DNA of 64,000 bases from Syngnathus acus (Eukaryota > Chordata > Actinopteri > Syngnathiformes > Syngnathidae): NCBI RefSeq assembly GCF_901709675.1, contig NC_051089.1:18536008-18600007 (forward strand), given 5' to 3'. The notes below the pieces were generated by a model. It saw nothing but the letters and a program-made list of their open reading frames with translations. It ran no database searches and was not told the origin of the DNA. A program made the translations under genes and the position numbers. The number at the start of each line of letters is the position of its first letter. Position 1 is the stretch's first letter. Shown here in pieces: positions 19,234 to 30,162 of the stretch.

Positions 19234-21446
19234 GTAAAACGATTGCATTTGATTCTGATGATGGCTGCTGTAGCGTTGTCTTTTATATGCTAAATAATAT
19301 TTCTTAGCGCGAATGTTTTAAACTATAATAGCTGACTTTATTAGCTTAGAGAACTGCTTACACATGGAAATAGTGTATTTTAATTACACTCTTCTTTTCC
19401 ATTTAGGTGACCAATAGAATATATTAATGTTTACAACATGATAAAAAGCATATTTAATACAACGCCACCGCAATTGTTGATGCCTGACCTCCACGACTAA
19501 TCTTAACAGTTCGTGAACTGTCCCCTTGACCTTCTCTTATCCTGAGATTGCGAAATCGGGTTGAAGCGACGTATGTTAACCGGTTTTATTTTGAATATGC
19601 AATCTGGAACTGCAATGCACGTCCTGTTGATACGCTGAGTTTTATGTCGTGAGCAGTTGTAAACACGATTGTTATTGTTGGTCACCAGCTCGGGATTACG
19701 GAAAACGAAATCGTTATTCTTCCATTGATATGGGTCAAAAGATTAGCAATAAATGCCCGTAGAACCGTTTGACGTTTGTGTATGTGAACGCATTCTTTAA
19801 TTTACTTTTTAGCAGGATCACCCTGCTTCTTTAGAGAAGTTAGAAATCAAACGGATTTGGACAAGTATGGAATTGAGGAAATTTTGTTTTGTACCGTTTA
19901 GTGTGAACATCCCACTAATTAGCACTGACATATTGCGTATTATTTCTCACACATAGGGTTGCCACCTATGAACCAAAAATACTGTAAATTTTGACCAGCC
20001 AGTTTTGTTTGTAAGCAACAGCGCCCTTCGCACATCAAACCCAAGATAAAAATCACCCTTCTACGCTGCAATTGTATAGCTCTATTTAGTAAAAATAACA
20101 CGTACTAGTTATTTGTTTATTTGCTTTATTTAATAGCAGGCCTTTATTATTTTGGTTCATTTTCAACAGTGTTTTGTTGTGGGCACCTGGGGGCAGTATT
20201 GGGGGGAAAAGGGGGAATAAATAATTGTTCTGTTTGCTTATGTGGAAGAAAAACAAGTTATGTTATTATTCACAGTCTGTAATAATAACCAAATGTAACA
20301 ATTTAAAGTGTAATGTCAAACTTATGTGATTGCTTAGAGTGTGGTGAGTGCTTTGCTTGTGCTTGCCTGTGCCTCTGCTGCTTGCTGCTTATGGCTGGGT
20401 TCGATTTTGATGTTTTTTAGACTTGGCGTGATCATCTAATGCGATCTTACCTTAATATTTGAAGATAATTTTTGCTGGGCACAGGGAGCAGCTGGAATAA
20501 AATGGATCGTCTGGGCATGGTTTTAGCCACATAGTGTATTTCTCCTATTCTAAACAGTCATCTTTAGAATATGCTACATCATTTTTCTAGAGCCAATAAG
20601 GCTGTGCACAAGTTTATGGACATAGGCGCGCTACAATTAATGGATTTTTTTTTTTCTGGGACAGACCATGAAAGGTGGCAACACTACTCACAAATGTACA
20701 GGCTGTGCTCGCCTCAAAAACTTGGACTCATAGCTTCCCTGTATGACGTTAAAAAGGAAGTTCCCTACCCAACAACATCCAATTCGCCTTTCACAATTAA
20801 TTGGATTTACTACTTTTACAAAATAATACGGCTCTGTAACTACAGAAACAAAAAACAACTATTTACTGCTCTTTGTGCTAAAAAGGTATTATCCCACAAT
20901 CCCATCGTCCATCTTGTAAGGAACTCTCCTGTACGCACCATATGTGTATTACAATTATAAATTTAATGTCCCATGAATCAATTATATAACATTTTAATCG
21001 TATCAATTTTACCCAGCGCTAATTAAGTGGAAATATCTAGGTTAATTTAGAGCTCTTTAATGGACTTTGACAATACGCACTGCCTGGCGTGAATTGTCAA
21101 TTGTCATTTACAATCTAATATAGTAGAATGTATTTTTTAAATACAATTACGATCTAATATATTTTCAAAATGAAGTGTAAATGATCCAAAATATTCACTG
21201 TCGTTTAACAAATTGCTTACACGTTACATACCAAGAATCAATCAAAAAAATAAACAACTCATGTTTCTCAGCCTTGTGTGCAAAACCATAATGATTTTCT
21301 GATCTTGACTGTCAAAGTTAGAGAGATTTAATAAGGAAAATAACTGCAACGTCATCGCTCAAACACATCACTTTATTCCACTAATTAAGTCCACTTTTAC
21401 TCCCAATACACAATAGATACTTGAGCTGAATTTTCATTAATGCAAA
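19234..21446. other. mtch2 intron 1, left part: no recognisable feature
   Basis: Mostly unique-looking AT-rich sequence. A 129-codon frame at 20571-20960 has no motif I recognise, no matching splice signals and AT-driven composition, so I do not call it a gene. Confidence 0.6.
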
Positions 21447-21649
21447 TACTGTATTTTCCGGACTATAAGTCGCTTCGGAGTACAAATTGCACCAGCCATA
21501 AAATGCATAATACAGAAAGAAAACATACAGAAACTCGCACCGGAGTACAAGTCGCATTTTGGGGGAAGTTTATTTGACAAAATTTAACACCAAGAACAGA
21601 CATGAATAGGCGACAACAGGCTAAACGATACGGTATGCTCACGTTACAT

Positions 21650-22487
21650 CAGTGGTTCCCAAACTTTTGCAGGCTGGCGCCCCCTTTGGCTCCCCAGTGA
21701 ATTCCTAGCGCCCCCCCCCCCCCCCAGGCATATTTTCGCGGACCGGCATTTATATAAATAAATAATACATTTATATAAATAAATAAATAATACATTTATA
21801 ATATCATTACCATTACGTTGAATTAGTGGGAGCACTGAGTTTGTTTCTCAGAAACGAGCCGGTCCCATCTAGACGTAATCGGAGACAATGACACCCGAAG
21901 TGATTTAAGGTTTGTCTTTTATTGCAGGATGCTTGGTCTCCATGTGTTGAAGCAGTTTTGAATGCTTCACTGCCTGGTTAGTTAGCCTGTCGCCACATAT
22001 TAGCTTTGCGGGCTCGACTGGGGAAACATGTCACGTGACCGGGACGAGTGTCTTGACCTGAATTAATTGATCGTCGATAAAAAAAAAATTCTGTGCGGCT
22101 TGGCGGCCCGGTACCAAGTGACCCACGGACCGGTACCGGTCCGCGGCCCGGTGGTTGGGGACCACTGCCCTAACCAGCTCAACACAACACGGCGCGTTCT
22201 GGCGAGTCCCCAATTTCATGTTGACTTGAACTCAAGATGATGTTGACCGCCAGAATGCGGTTTTTATTATAAGATAAAATTCTGAACATTACAAGCTTGA
22301 AATTACAAACCTGAGCTTTTGCTTTTGTAGTCTATGCTGTCGGATCTGACTGGGCCAGAGCGGCGTGTTGTGTACAAATCGACTGCCACCCCCTACCGCC
22401 CCCCTACCGCCCCTTTCTTCCTCACCGCCCCCCCAGATCTTTCCACCGCCCCCAGGGGGGCGGTACCGCCCACTTTGGGAACCACTG
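21650..22487. mobile_element. Non-autonomous hAT element (838 bp)
   Basis: Terminal repeats CAGTGGTTCCCAAACTTT and (inverse) CACTTTGGGAACCACTG are flanked by a perfect 8-bp duplication CGTTACAT (21642-21649 and 22488-22495). The interior contains part of a second hAT family (21727-22169). Confidence 0.93.
21727..22169. mobile_element. Partial hAT of the CAGTGGTCCCCAACC family
   Basis: It matches the complete copy at 23241-24049 (ATTTTCGCGGACCGGC, GACTGGGGAAACATGTCACG). The right terminus GGTTGGGGACCACTG is present. The left terminus is missing, replaced by a run of C (21710-21726). Confidence 0.8.
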
Positions 22488-22539
22488 CGTTACATAAACA
22501 CAAACGAGGAACTGAGAACGTGCCTGACGTAACATTAAC

Positions 22540-23230
22540 GGTTATTCAAATATCTATAACATAAATAACAAGTTTATCAAACCATCTGTGTCACTCCCAA
22601 TACTTAAATTCATCGAAATCTTCGTCCTCTGCGTAAACAACGCCGCTGCTGACTCCGGAAGTACATGCGGCGCTGACGTCAGACTCGTCAGTTGTGGTGC
22701 CAATTATTCCACTGGCCTATATAACTATATATAAACTATAAATCAAATAACTATGACATAAATAAGAAGTTCATCGAAGCGTCCGATTCACTCCAAATCA
22801 TTAAATCCATTGAAATCTTCGTCCTCTGTGTAAACAATGCCACTGCTGACTCCGGAAGTAAATGCGGCGCTGACATCAGACTCGTCAGTTGCGGTTTCAA
22901 TTATTCCACAGGCCTATATAACAAAATATAAACTATTTACCAAATAACTATAACATAAACAACAATTTTATCAAACCATCCGTGTCACTCCAAACCATTA
23001 AATCCATCAAAATCTTCGTCCTTTGTGTTGCTTATAAACAACGCCGTTGCTGACTCCAGAAGTACAAGCGGTGCTGACGTCGGCCTCGTCAGTTGCAGTT
23101 CCAATTATTCCACAGGCCTATATAACTATGGATATATAAACTATATATCAAACAACTATAACAGAAACAATTATTGAACCATCCGTGTCACTCCAAAGCA
23201 TTAAAACCATCGAAATCGTTGTCCTCTGTG
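22540..23230. repeat. ~200-bp tandem array inside the pogo-like element
   Basis: The phrase TCACTCC...TTAAATCCATCGAAATCTTCGTCCT recurs at 22591, 22788, 22985 and 23188, spaced 197, 197 and 203 bp. Each unit also carries a GCTGACTCCGGAAGTA block and CAATTATTCCACAGGCCTAT. A further partial unit follows the hAT at 24058. Confidence 0.88.
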
Positions 23231-23240
23231 TCTAATAAAC

Positions 23241-24049
23241 CAGTGGTCCCCAACCTTTTTTGCGCCACGGACCGGTTACGTGTCAGAAATATTTTCGCGG
23301 ACCGGCCTTTATATAAATAAATAATAGATTTATATAACTAAATAATACATTTATATAAATAAATAATACATTTATAATAAATATATGAATACGATGAAAT
23401 AAAATGATACGACTGGCATAAAAACAAGTATAAATGACATAAAAATAAAACTCACCATTACGTTGAATTAGTGGGAGCACTCAGCTTGTTTCTCAGAAAC
23501 GAGCCGGTCCCATCTCGGCGTAATCGGAGACAATGACACGAAGTGGTTAAGGTTTGTCTTTAAATGCAGGATGCTTGGTCTCCATGTGCTGAAGCAGTTT
23601 TGAAGGCTTCATTGCCTCGTTAGCTAGCCTGTCGCCACATATTATGCAGAGTGAGCTTGGCGCGTCAGAGTCACCTGTGGCGATAAATCCATATTTTAAG
23701 TAGGACTCCAGAAATGTTCTTTTAAAAGCAGCTTTCCTTTTCTTAGAAGTCGTAGCCTCTTCTTCTTCCGTCTCCTCATTGGGCTTTTTTCCCTTTCCGA
23801 AGAAGCTTTCCAAACATCTCTGTTTCTTGCTCATTTTTGCTTGCTTCACGGGCTCGACTGATGTGAGGTCACGTGACCGAGATGAGCGTCTTGACCTGAA
23901 CCGACGGATGTAATTGGGAGAGAATCGCCAATTTTTTTTATGTTTTTCAAAATAAATTCTTACTCATTTTTGCTAGCTTTGCGGACTCGACTGGGGAAAC
24001 ATGTCACGTGACCGGTACCGGTCCGCGGCCCAGTGGTTGGGGACCACTG
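23241..24049. mobile_element. Non-autonomous hAT with a BED-finger remnant (809 bp)
   Basis: Terminal repeats CAGTGGTCCCCAACC and GGTTGGGGACCACTG are flanked by TAATAAAC (23233-23240) and TTATAAAC (24050-24057), 7 of 8 identical. On the minus strand it keeps the first coding exon of a transposase. Confidence 0.9.
23547..23849 (-). pseudogene. hAT transposase N-terminus with BED zinc finger
   Basis: A frame of 100 codons holds KKQRCLESFFGKGKKP, an acidic stretch and then a BED-type finger (CIICGDRLANEAMKPSKLLQ followed by HMETKH). This is the start of ZBED5/SCAND3-like hAT transposases. The catalytic RNase-H-like core is absent, so it cannot transpose itself. Confidence 0.8.
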
Positions 24050-24334
24050 TTATAAACAACTCTGCTGACTCCGGAAGTCAGTGGATGGTGGAAGTCAGTG
24101 GATGTCAGACCCATCGTCAGTTGCAGTTCCAATTATTTTGCAGGCTTAGAGCACCCTCATGCGGTTTAAAGTGAAAATAACATGCGAAGTGAAAACTACT
24201 GGTAAGTAAGTAATGTGTTAATGATCAAGTAATAGTCTTAATAATTTCACATATAAATCGCTCCAGATTATAAATCGCACCCCCTGGCCAAACTATGAAA
24301 AAAACCTGCGATTTATAGTCCAGAAAATACGGTA

Positions 24335-24963
24335 AATTGGATGGAAACCTGTCTCGTGTTTGCATCAACTACCATGATTTCAAAAAAGATATCATAGCCT
24401 ACAGTTCTGGTCCAGGGGAGCTTCTGTCTCTGAGCACGGTGCTGTGTGTGTGAGCGGGAGGGAGTGCAGCATTTGCTAGGGCTATGCCTATTCTACCCCA
24501 TGCACAGCCAATAATTCTCAGACTCGTGGAGAAATAAAACACAATTTATAACATTGGGGCTAATAACGCTATGTAAAGCTAACTCCTGATAGCTTTCAAT
24601 TGCAGTCCTTCAAGTTAACTGCAAGTTAGTGAACCTTCAGTCAGCTGTAGCTACCAGTTTTAGACGGTTTTATGCCATTCGTTTTTTCAAACTGATCAGT
24701 AACTGATCACTTAATAGTTTACTCGTAACATACAATAAATGTAAATGTATGACCATAGGACTTCAGAATCAGATATCAGAATGTAAGACTGACCTTTCTC
24801 CCAGGTCTGTTGTTGAGTACGTATTCCAAACATTTTGGTTTGGGGTTCTTCAGTAAGGCAACCAACAACAGCATGTTCCACTGCACCATTTACACGGGGC
24901 TGCCAGCGGACATGCCTGACTTTAAATCGACTAAACACAAATATCGCCAGTGACGATTAATTA
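24335..24963. other. No recognisable feature
   Basis: Intron 1 sequence between two transposons, with no motif, repeat or coding signal. Confidence 0.55.
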
Positions 24964-25164
24964 CAGGGATGAGAATTTTCCGCGGATCCGCAGATTTCCG
25001 TGTTTTTTTCCGTCGAAAGTATTTTCATGAATCGTGTAAATCCGTTGACAAAATTATTTTTTTATATATGGGGGGAGCGGCTGGCCAGCTGGCCGGGCAA
25101 CGTTAGCCTCGGCGACTCGCGAGCATTCCCCCGCCCGACGGCATATATATAGTATATATATATA

Positions 25165-25930
25165 TAGGGGTGTAACGATTCATCGATACACATCGATTAA
25201 TCGATATAATGCTCTACGATTTATTGGCATCGATGCTAAACGTAAACATCGATTTATATCGCCGTGTTTGACCTCGGACATTAGACGCGACTTTATTTTG
25301 AAATCCAGTTCATTGTTGCTTGCTTCCTCTTTCCGGGAGCAGTACGCGGCTGTTGTGTTGTGAGCCGAGCAGGCACGTGAAAGGGGAGCCGACAACTACG
25401 CGGCTCCTGGGCTGGTGCTATGGCTAGTGTCCAAGAAGACGAGGAAATTCGCTCCCCTTTGGGCTTCAAGTCATTCGTTTGGAAGCACTTTGGATTCCAA
25501 AGAAAAGATGGCTCAACGGACAATTAAAATTATTGTTAATAAATAGTTCAGTAATGCACTTTAAAGTTAATGGTATTACAAAAAAAGAAAGAATATTCAT
25601 TTTTCTTTACTTGTATGAGAAAAAATATAGGAATTTGATAAAGTTCAGTGTTAAAATAAGCACTTTGTATACTACAATACTCCTGTAATTTCCTAAATAA
25701 AGAGTTTGCAGTACCTTGTTGATTTTGCGTATGAATTGTTATAAATCAGGATATTGTTCTATATTTTTTATTTAAAAAAATAATAATTAAAAAAAAAACA
25801 TCGATCGTGGAGCACTATATCGTGGTATCGTGAATGAATCACAGCAGGCTTTAAGATATCGGCAAATATCGTATCGTGTATCTTTCGATATGATATCGTA
25901 TCGTGACAAAACCCGCGATTTACACCCCTA
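25165..25930 (+). mobile_element. hAT-like element (TAGGGGTGTAA ends), copy 1
   Basis: It begins TAGGGGTGTAACGATTCATC and ends GCGATTTACACCCCTA, lies in (TA)n, and matches the copy at 48626-49391 in reverse orientation over its whole length. Confidence 0.85.
25420..25527 (+). pseudogene. hAT transposase N-terminal exon remnant
   Basis: A 35-codon frame starts MASVQEDEEIRSPLG and contains SFVWKHFGFQRKDG, the entry into a ZBED1-like BED finger, then stops. The rest of the transposase is absent. The copy at 48626-49391 has the same remnant on the minus strand. Confidence 0.65.
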
Positions 25931-26061
25931 TATATATATATATATATTCCCCCCCGCTACTTTTCGGTGCTTTTTCACATTTGCCATTCTCATCCCTGTA
26001 ATTAAAAAATAGCAGATATCAGCCCATTATATATTTGTATAATATTTATTATTGTTTGTAG

Positions 26062-26146
26062 GTTGGACATGAGCCACTTCCTCCCACCCTCGGCAGGAAC
26101 CTATTGGGGAGACAGGTCTACCAGTTACCTGGACTGTTTGCTTATG
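26062..26146 (+). CDS. mtch2: mtch2 exon 2
   Basis: The 85-nt exon has acceptor TTGTTTGTAG|G and donor ATG|GTAAGT. It encodes [20 protein letters not shown] followed by LPGLFAY and leaves phase 1. The sequence is the loop after helix 1 that is strongly conserved in MTCH2. Confidence 0.95.
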
Positions 26147-26349
26147 GTAAGTCTCACTCTGAAAAGCCTTGTACATACACCCGCAAAGATAATCGGGGCT
26201 TATTATTTGAAGGTTAAAATATGGCTATATGCTTATGAAATGATATTCATGTCATAGTATACCAGCTCGATTGTGTAGACCACCAAAATTGGTCAAAATA
26301 TAAATGTATCGCTTGAAACTATATTTTTAAAATATTTTTTTGCGAAACC

Positions 26350-27010
26350 TGCAACGAGGGTTGTCATACCACCAGAATTTCAGTAGTCGGTACCAATACC
26401 TGTGATTTTCCACAATTCTCTATACTAATTCGTTACCACGGTAAAAAACAACAAAACAACAGAATCCACTTACTTTTAAAATCACTAATCCATCTGCTAT
26501 AGCCAAGAAGGCTTGCGTACACACCCTCAACATGTGCCCAAATGTAATTTTGCATATTTGAGCCTTTGTCTGAGCACTTTGTCTATGTGTTTGACTTTAA
26601 ATACGTTTGGTAACCGTATTGCCCCAGCTGACTCATGCCGAAATGACGGCACATAGGCATATTCAGGTTAACGTATTTATAATGTAACGTGGCACAACAG
26701 TGATAGTAAACGGATGAATATATAATTGCTCCGGTTGCATCCGCCTCGAATGCAAAGTATTTCCACGCACGACTCTTTGAGCGCCCTGGCTTCTCAACAA
26801 GCCGGCGTGTTGGACTTCCACTCCCACTTGCTGAAGCCATTGTTATGAATGACCGAAAGTTTTCTTCTTCTTCAACGCTGCTGACTGCTGCTCCGTGCTG
26901 CTTGTATGCGTATACTGCCCCCTTCAGTTTCGGGAAGAATTAACACAGCTCGCTGAGTGAAAAGTTCAGATGGTACCACAAAAAACAGGTATCGGTATTT
27001 TTTGCGTGTT
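26350..27010 (-). mobile_element. Decayed hAT remnant
   Basis: The left end GGTTGTCATACCACCAGAAT resembles a common fish hAT terminus. An inverse GGTATCGGTATTTTTTGC occurs near 26990. On the minus strand 26583-26840 begins with a transposase N-terminus. Confidence 0.55.
26583..26840 (-). pseudogene. hAT transposase N-terminus (BED entry), truncated
   Basis: The frame begins MASASGSGSPTRRLVEKPG and contains KSRAWKYFAFEADATGAI, the start of a BED finger as in ZBED1-like transposases. Conservation then ends abruptly and no catalytic domain follows. Confidence 0.6.
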
Positions 27011-27977
27011 GGCACCAAATTGGTACTGGACGTATTGGTTCTTGTTCTTGTGTTTCTGCACGGACATTTGTTTTGGCTGGCACTTCGGGGAATGCTTTTC
27101 ACGCAACAGATTATCAATATCCATTAATGTATTCTTTAAATCTGTGCTTTTCAATAATTGGCCCATAACAATGCCGAAGTGGCCCAGTCCAGGCTGCCTG
27201 AGTTGAATTGTATTCAAGAGATGCAAAGGGTATTTCAGTTTGCAAGATTTCATGAATTACTACAAATGCAACACTCGTATACCCTACCAACTTTAGCCTA
27301 GTTTCTGTTAACTTCCAATGCAAAAGTGTTGCTAGTTTTTGCTGTTTAGCCTGTGAGTGCGGTGGAGTGAGAAACGTGGCTAAATAAATGTTTGTGACAA
27401 ATATCGTCGTATATGGAAATTTACAGTTTCCACCGACGGTATCTACCCTGATCCACGACCCTGCTTCACTCTGCTCGGTTCCAGACCCAAAAACAGTGCG
27501 TCTCCACATCCACTGCCTCAACCCAGGAGCCCCTCCTCACCTCTCTAGTGATGTCACGTTACAGCGACCATTGCAAGCGTGCATGGCACGCACACACAAA
27601 CAAAAATAACACTTTTTGTAGAACCACAAAGGGTGTGTACACTCTGACAATGTTGTAGTTCTTTTTTATTAGTCTGTTGTAGTCTATTGTTTGGTGATCA
27701 TGGTTTTGCTGTAATAATACGATTTCTACAGATGAGCCTCGATTTTATGCGGACTTTGGGGTCCAGGATTTGGAAATCGCATTTACCCCGAAAGCGCGTA
27801 ATTTAGAAAGTCTTGAAAGTGTAATAAAATCAAGGCCTTACATAAGAGTGTAAGGGAAAATAAAAGAGGTTCAGGCTTCTCAGGAGGTTCAGGTTTCTCT
27901 CTCTCTCTCTCTCTCTCTCTGACTCTCTCTGACTCTATTTACTATATAGCAAGTTTACAACGTCTTTCGTTGTAATA
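27011..27977. other. No gene; (CT)n run at 27895-27935
   Basis: Intron 2 sequence. Overlapping short frames at 27100-27520 show no recognisable domain. A CT-rich microsatellite lies just before the pogo element. Confidence 0.55.
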
Positions 27978-28483
27978 TACCGTAAATTCCGGACTATAAG
28001 CTGCGACTTTTTTCCAAAATTTTGAACCCTGCGGCTTATAGTCAGGTGCGGCTTATATAAGGATTTTTTTCGTGATTCTTGTGATGACTTGATCACTTTT
28101 ATACACTGCGGTATCTTGAAGAAAAAAACAACAAAAATACTATTTTGAAACACTACTATGGCTGCTGCTTATTCTGGCTGTGTTGCTTGTGACTATTATG
28201 CGCTTTAGTAGGAATGCACGCTAGGTGACCTGCGTCAAAGGGCTCTAAACCCTTTCTCTTACTCTGCCATGTGACTCAGAGATTACACAAAGCAGTGGCG
28301 CTGTTTGGACCCTCTGCATTGTATTAAAACCCAATCAATCAGCATTTAAATTCAATTCTTCTGACATTTTGCTCACCAAAAACAAGTTGTAATGAACGTG
28401 AACTTTTAATGCATTTTATTCAGAAGGTTACTTTGAACCCCGAGGCTTAAATGGCGGTGCGGCGTATTTATGGGTTTTTACGG

Positions 28484-28500
28484 CCTCCAGGGGGCGCTCT
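28484..28500 (+). promoter_or_regulatory. CTCF-like motif in the pogo element (unit 1)
   Basis: CCTCCAGGGGGCGCTCT resembles the vertebrate CTCF core (CCASYAGRKGGC). A second identical copy lies at 28724-28740. Binding is not shown by sequence alone. Confidence 0.4.
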
Positions 28501-28603
28501 AGCAGGAAGCAAGAGCGAGACAGACGAAGAAGAGATAATGCGCCGAAGAAGACGTGCTAGTTTGTGTTTTGAACATTTCGCGGATCACGCACACACCCTC
28601 ATC

Positions 28604-28690
28604 ATGGAAAACACACGAAGAAATGCATTTGATGCAGCTTTTAAGTTAAAAGCAATCGGTTTGGCTGTCAAAGAGGGAAATAGAGCTTAA
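28604..28690 (+). pseudogene. pogo transposase N-terminal fragment 1
   Basis: It reads MENTRRNAFDAAFKLKAIGL followed by AVKEGNRA and then a stop. This is the beginning of the CENP-B/pogo-type helix-turn-helix found in pogo/Tigger transposases. The DDE domain is absent. Confidence 0.75.
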
Positions 28691-28723
28691 ATGGCGGCGC
28701 GGCGTATTTATGAATTTTTACGG

Positions 28724-28740
28724 CCTCCAGGGGGCGCTCT
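28724..28740 (+). promoter_or_regulatory. CTCF-like motif in the pogo element (unit 2)
   Basis: The same 17 bases as at 28484-28500, same orientation, 240 bp downstream. An ATGGCGG core lies about 30 bp upstream of each. Confidence 0.4.
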
Positions 28741-28849
28741 AGCAGGAAGCAAGAGCGAGACAGACGAAGAAGAGATAATGCGCCGAAGAAGACGTGCTAG
28801 TTTTTCAAGACGGACATTACTGAAAGGAAGCTTTTATACACAAACCGTC

Positions 28850-29044
28850 ATGGGGGACAAAAGAAATGCCTATGATGCCGCTTTTAAGCTAAAGGCAGTC
28901 GATGTTGATGACGTCTCAGTGACTTTTACCGGGTATGTTTTTTTTAATCCAGCCCTATTAGTCTTGTGTTACTTCCGTGTTGCTGCGGTATTACTGCCGC
29001 GTCACGGGCAGTGTTTGGAAAGAAATGTTAAGGTATGTTATTAA
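28850..29044 (+). pseudogene. pogo transposase N-terminal fragment 2
   Basis: It begins MGDKRNAYDAAFKLKAVDV, a second and different version of the same transposase start, then runs into non-homologous sequence. The two versions suggest unit exchange between related elements rather than simple duplication. Confidence 0.65.
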
Positions 29045-29339
29045 AACTTTAAAAAAGCTTTCTGTGTCCAGTCTTTCTTTGTTAATAACTCGCGTGCACA
29101 CTTCCGTGTTGCTGCGGTACTACTGCTGCGTCACAGGCAATGTTTAGAAAGACATGTTAAAGTATGTTATTAAAACTTTAAAAAGGCTTTCTGTGAACGG
29201 TCTTTCTTTGTAAAAAACGCGTGTGCACGTGCGGCTTATAGTCCGGTGCGGCTTATATAAGAAAAAAACTAAAATATCCCCCAATTTTAGCTGGTGCGGC
29301 TTATAGTCCGGTGCGCCTTATAGTCCGGAATTTACGGTA

Positions 29340-30160
29340 ACTCATTTTAATATAGAGACTGACGTAAAGCCTAACAGATTTTTGTTGGTGGTGTGCTCCG
29401 AGACTTTTTCCAATGAAAAGGTGTGGATGAAAAAAAGTTGGAAACACTTTTCTATAGGAATCAATGTAAAAGGAAATACTGCGAGCCGGTCTATCTCAAA
29501 AGTCACATTTTTGGTCCTATTATTCTGTGTAAAACACACAGAAAATCAAGACAACAGTTTTATTTTCTCATTTTCAAACCTTTTGAACAAAATATAAATG
29601 TCACTTTATTCTTGACCTCCTATCTTTGCTTGGGGAGGGAGGAACCTGTTCTAATTTTCTACACAGAAGTCGAAAATTGGTTCGTAAGTAGATGCAAAAA
29701 AAACCACGAGGCTCTGCTTCGTATCTCGAAAAGTTTGTAAGTATAGGCGTTCGTAACTATCACTGTATGTTCTCCCAGAAAGACGCATTCGAATCAACAT
29801 CGCACACAATTCATATCAAAATGGCGGGCCACACTAACATTTAACTTTCATATTAAGGCAAGGCCCACAAACTACTGCCCGCAGGCCGTGCGTTTGAGAC
29901 CCCTGGTGTAAATGCACATGCTTCTTGATAGACTCAGAGGTCCATTTAAAGCGCAGATCTGGTCCCGTCCCAATTTCAACCAAGGGTTTACATTGCCAGA
30001 CACACGGTCTGCATATCTACAGCATTACCTATAGTACCACCATAACCAAGAAGAGGAAGACACAAAGAATCAGAAAATTTACACAGGATAATATTTGATG
30101 TGACTATAGCAATGACAAGTTAACTGAGTTGTACGGATTATGACTATTTTATTTGAATAC
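29340..30160. other. No gene; possible old hAT end near 29850-29915
   Basis: Intron 2 sequence. A fragment GCGTTTGAGACCCCTGGTGT near 29890 resembles a hAT terminus (inverse of CAGGGGTC), without a partner. Frames at 29382-29740 lack recognisable motifs. Confidence 0.5.
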
Positions 30161-30162
30161 AA

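Larger units (their letters stand above)
21449..24332. mobile_element. pogo/Tigger-like TA element with internal array and two hAT insertions
   Basis: Ends CTGTATTTTCCGGACTATAA and (inverse) TTATAGTCCAGAAAATACGG are flanked by TA (21447-21448, 24333-24334). Near each end the motif ATAAGTCGC or its inverse repeats. The interior holds four units of about 200 bp (22540-23230). Bases 21650-22487 and 23241-24049 are hAT insertions. The same element type recurs at 41801-44179 and within 45063-50334. There is no transposase of its own. Family placement rests on end similarity to the pogo copy at 27980. Confidence 0.8.
24964..25998. mobile_element. hAT-like element (CAGGGATGAGAAT ends) with a nested hAT
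   Basis: Terminal repeats CAGGGATGAGAAT and ATTCTCATCCCTG delimit 1,035 bp. The flanks are AT-rich and palindromic (ATTAATTA / TAATTAAA), so an 8-bp duplication cannot be proven. Bases 25165-25930 are a second element inserted in a TA-rich stretch. Confidence 0.7.
27980..29337 (+). mobile_element. pogo/Tigger element, internally duplicated (1,358 bp)
   Basis: Ends CCGTAAATTCCGGACTATAA and (inverse) TTATAGTCCGGAATTTACGG are flanked by TA (27978-27979, 29338-29339). The interior has two internal duplications: a 240-bp unit starting at 28449 and 28689, and a 129-bp unit starting at 28971 and 29100. Each 240-bp unit ends in a transposase start. Subterminal GCGGCTTATAGTC motifs repeat at both ends. 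Confidence 0.88.

Noticed and set aside
20571-20960. 129-codon open frame in mtch2 intron 1
   Set aside because: No recognisable motif, AT-biased sequence, no supporting splice sites; an open frame of this size can occur by chance.
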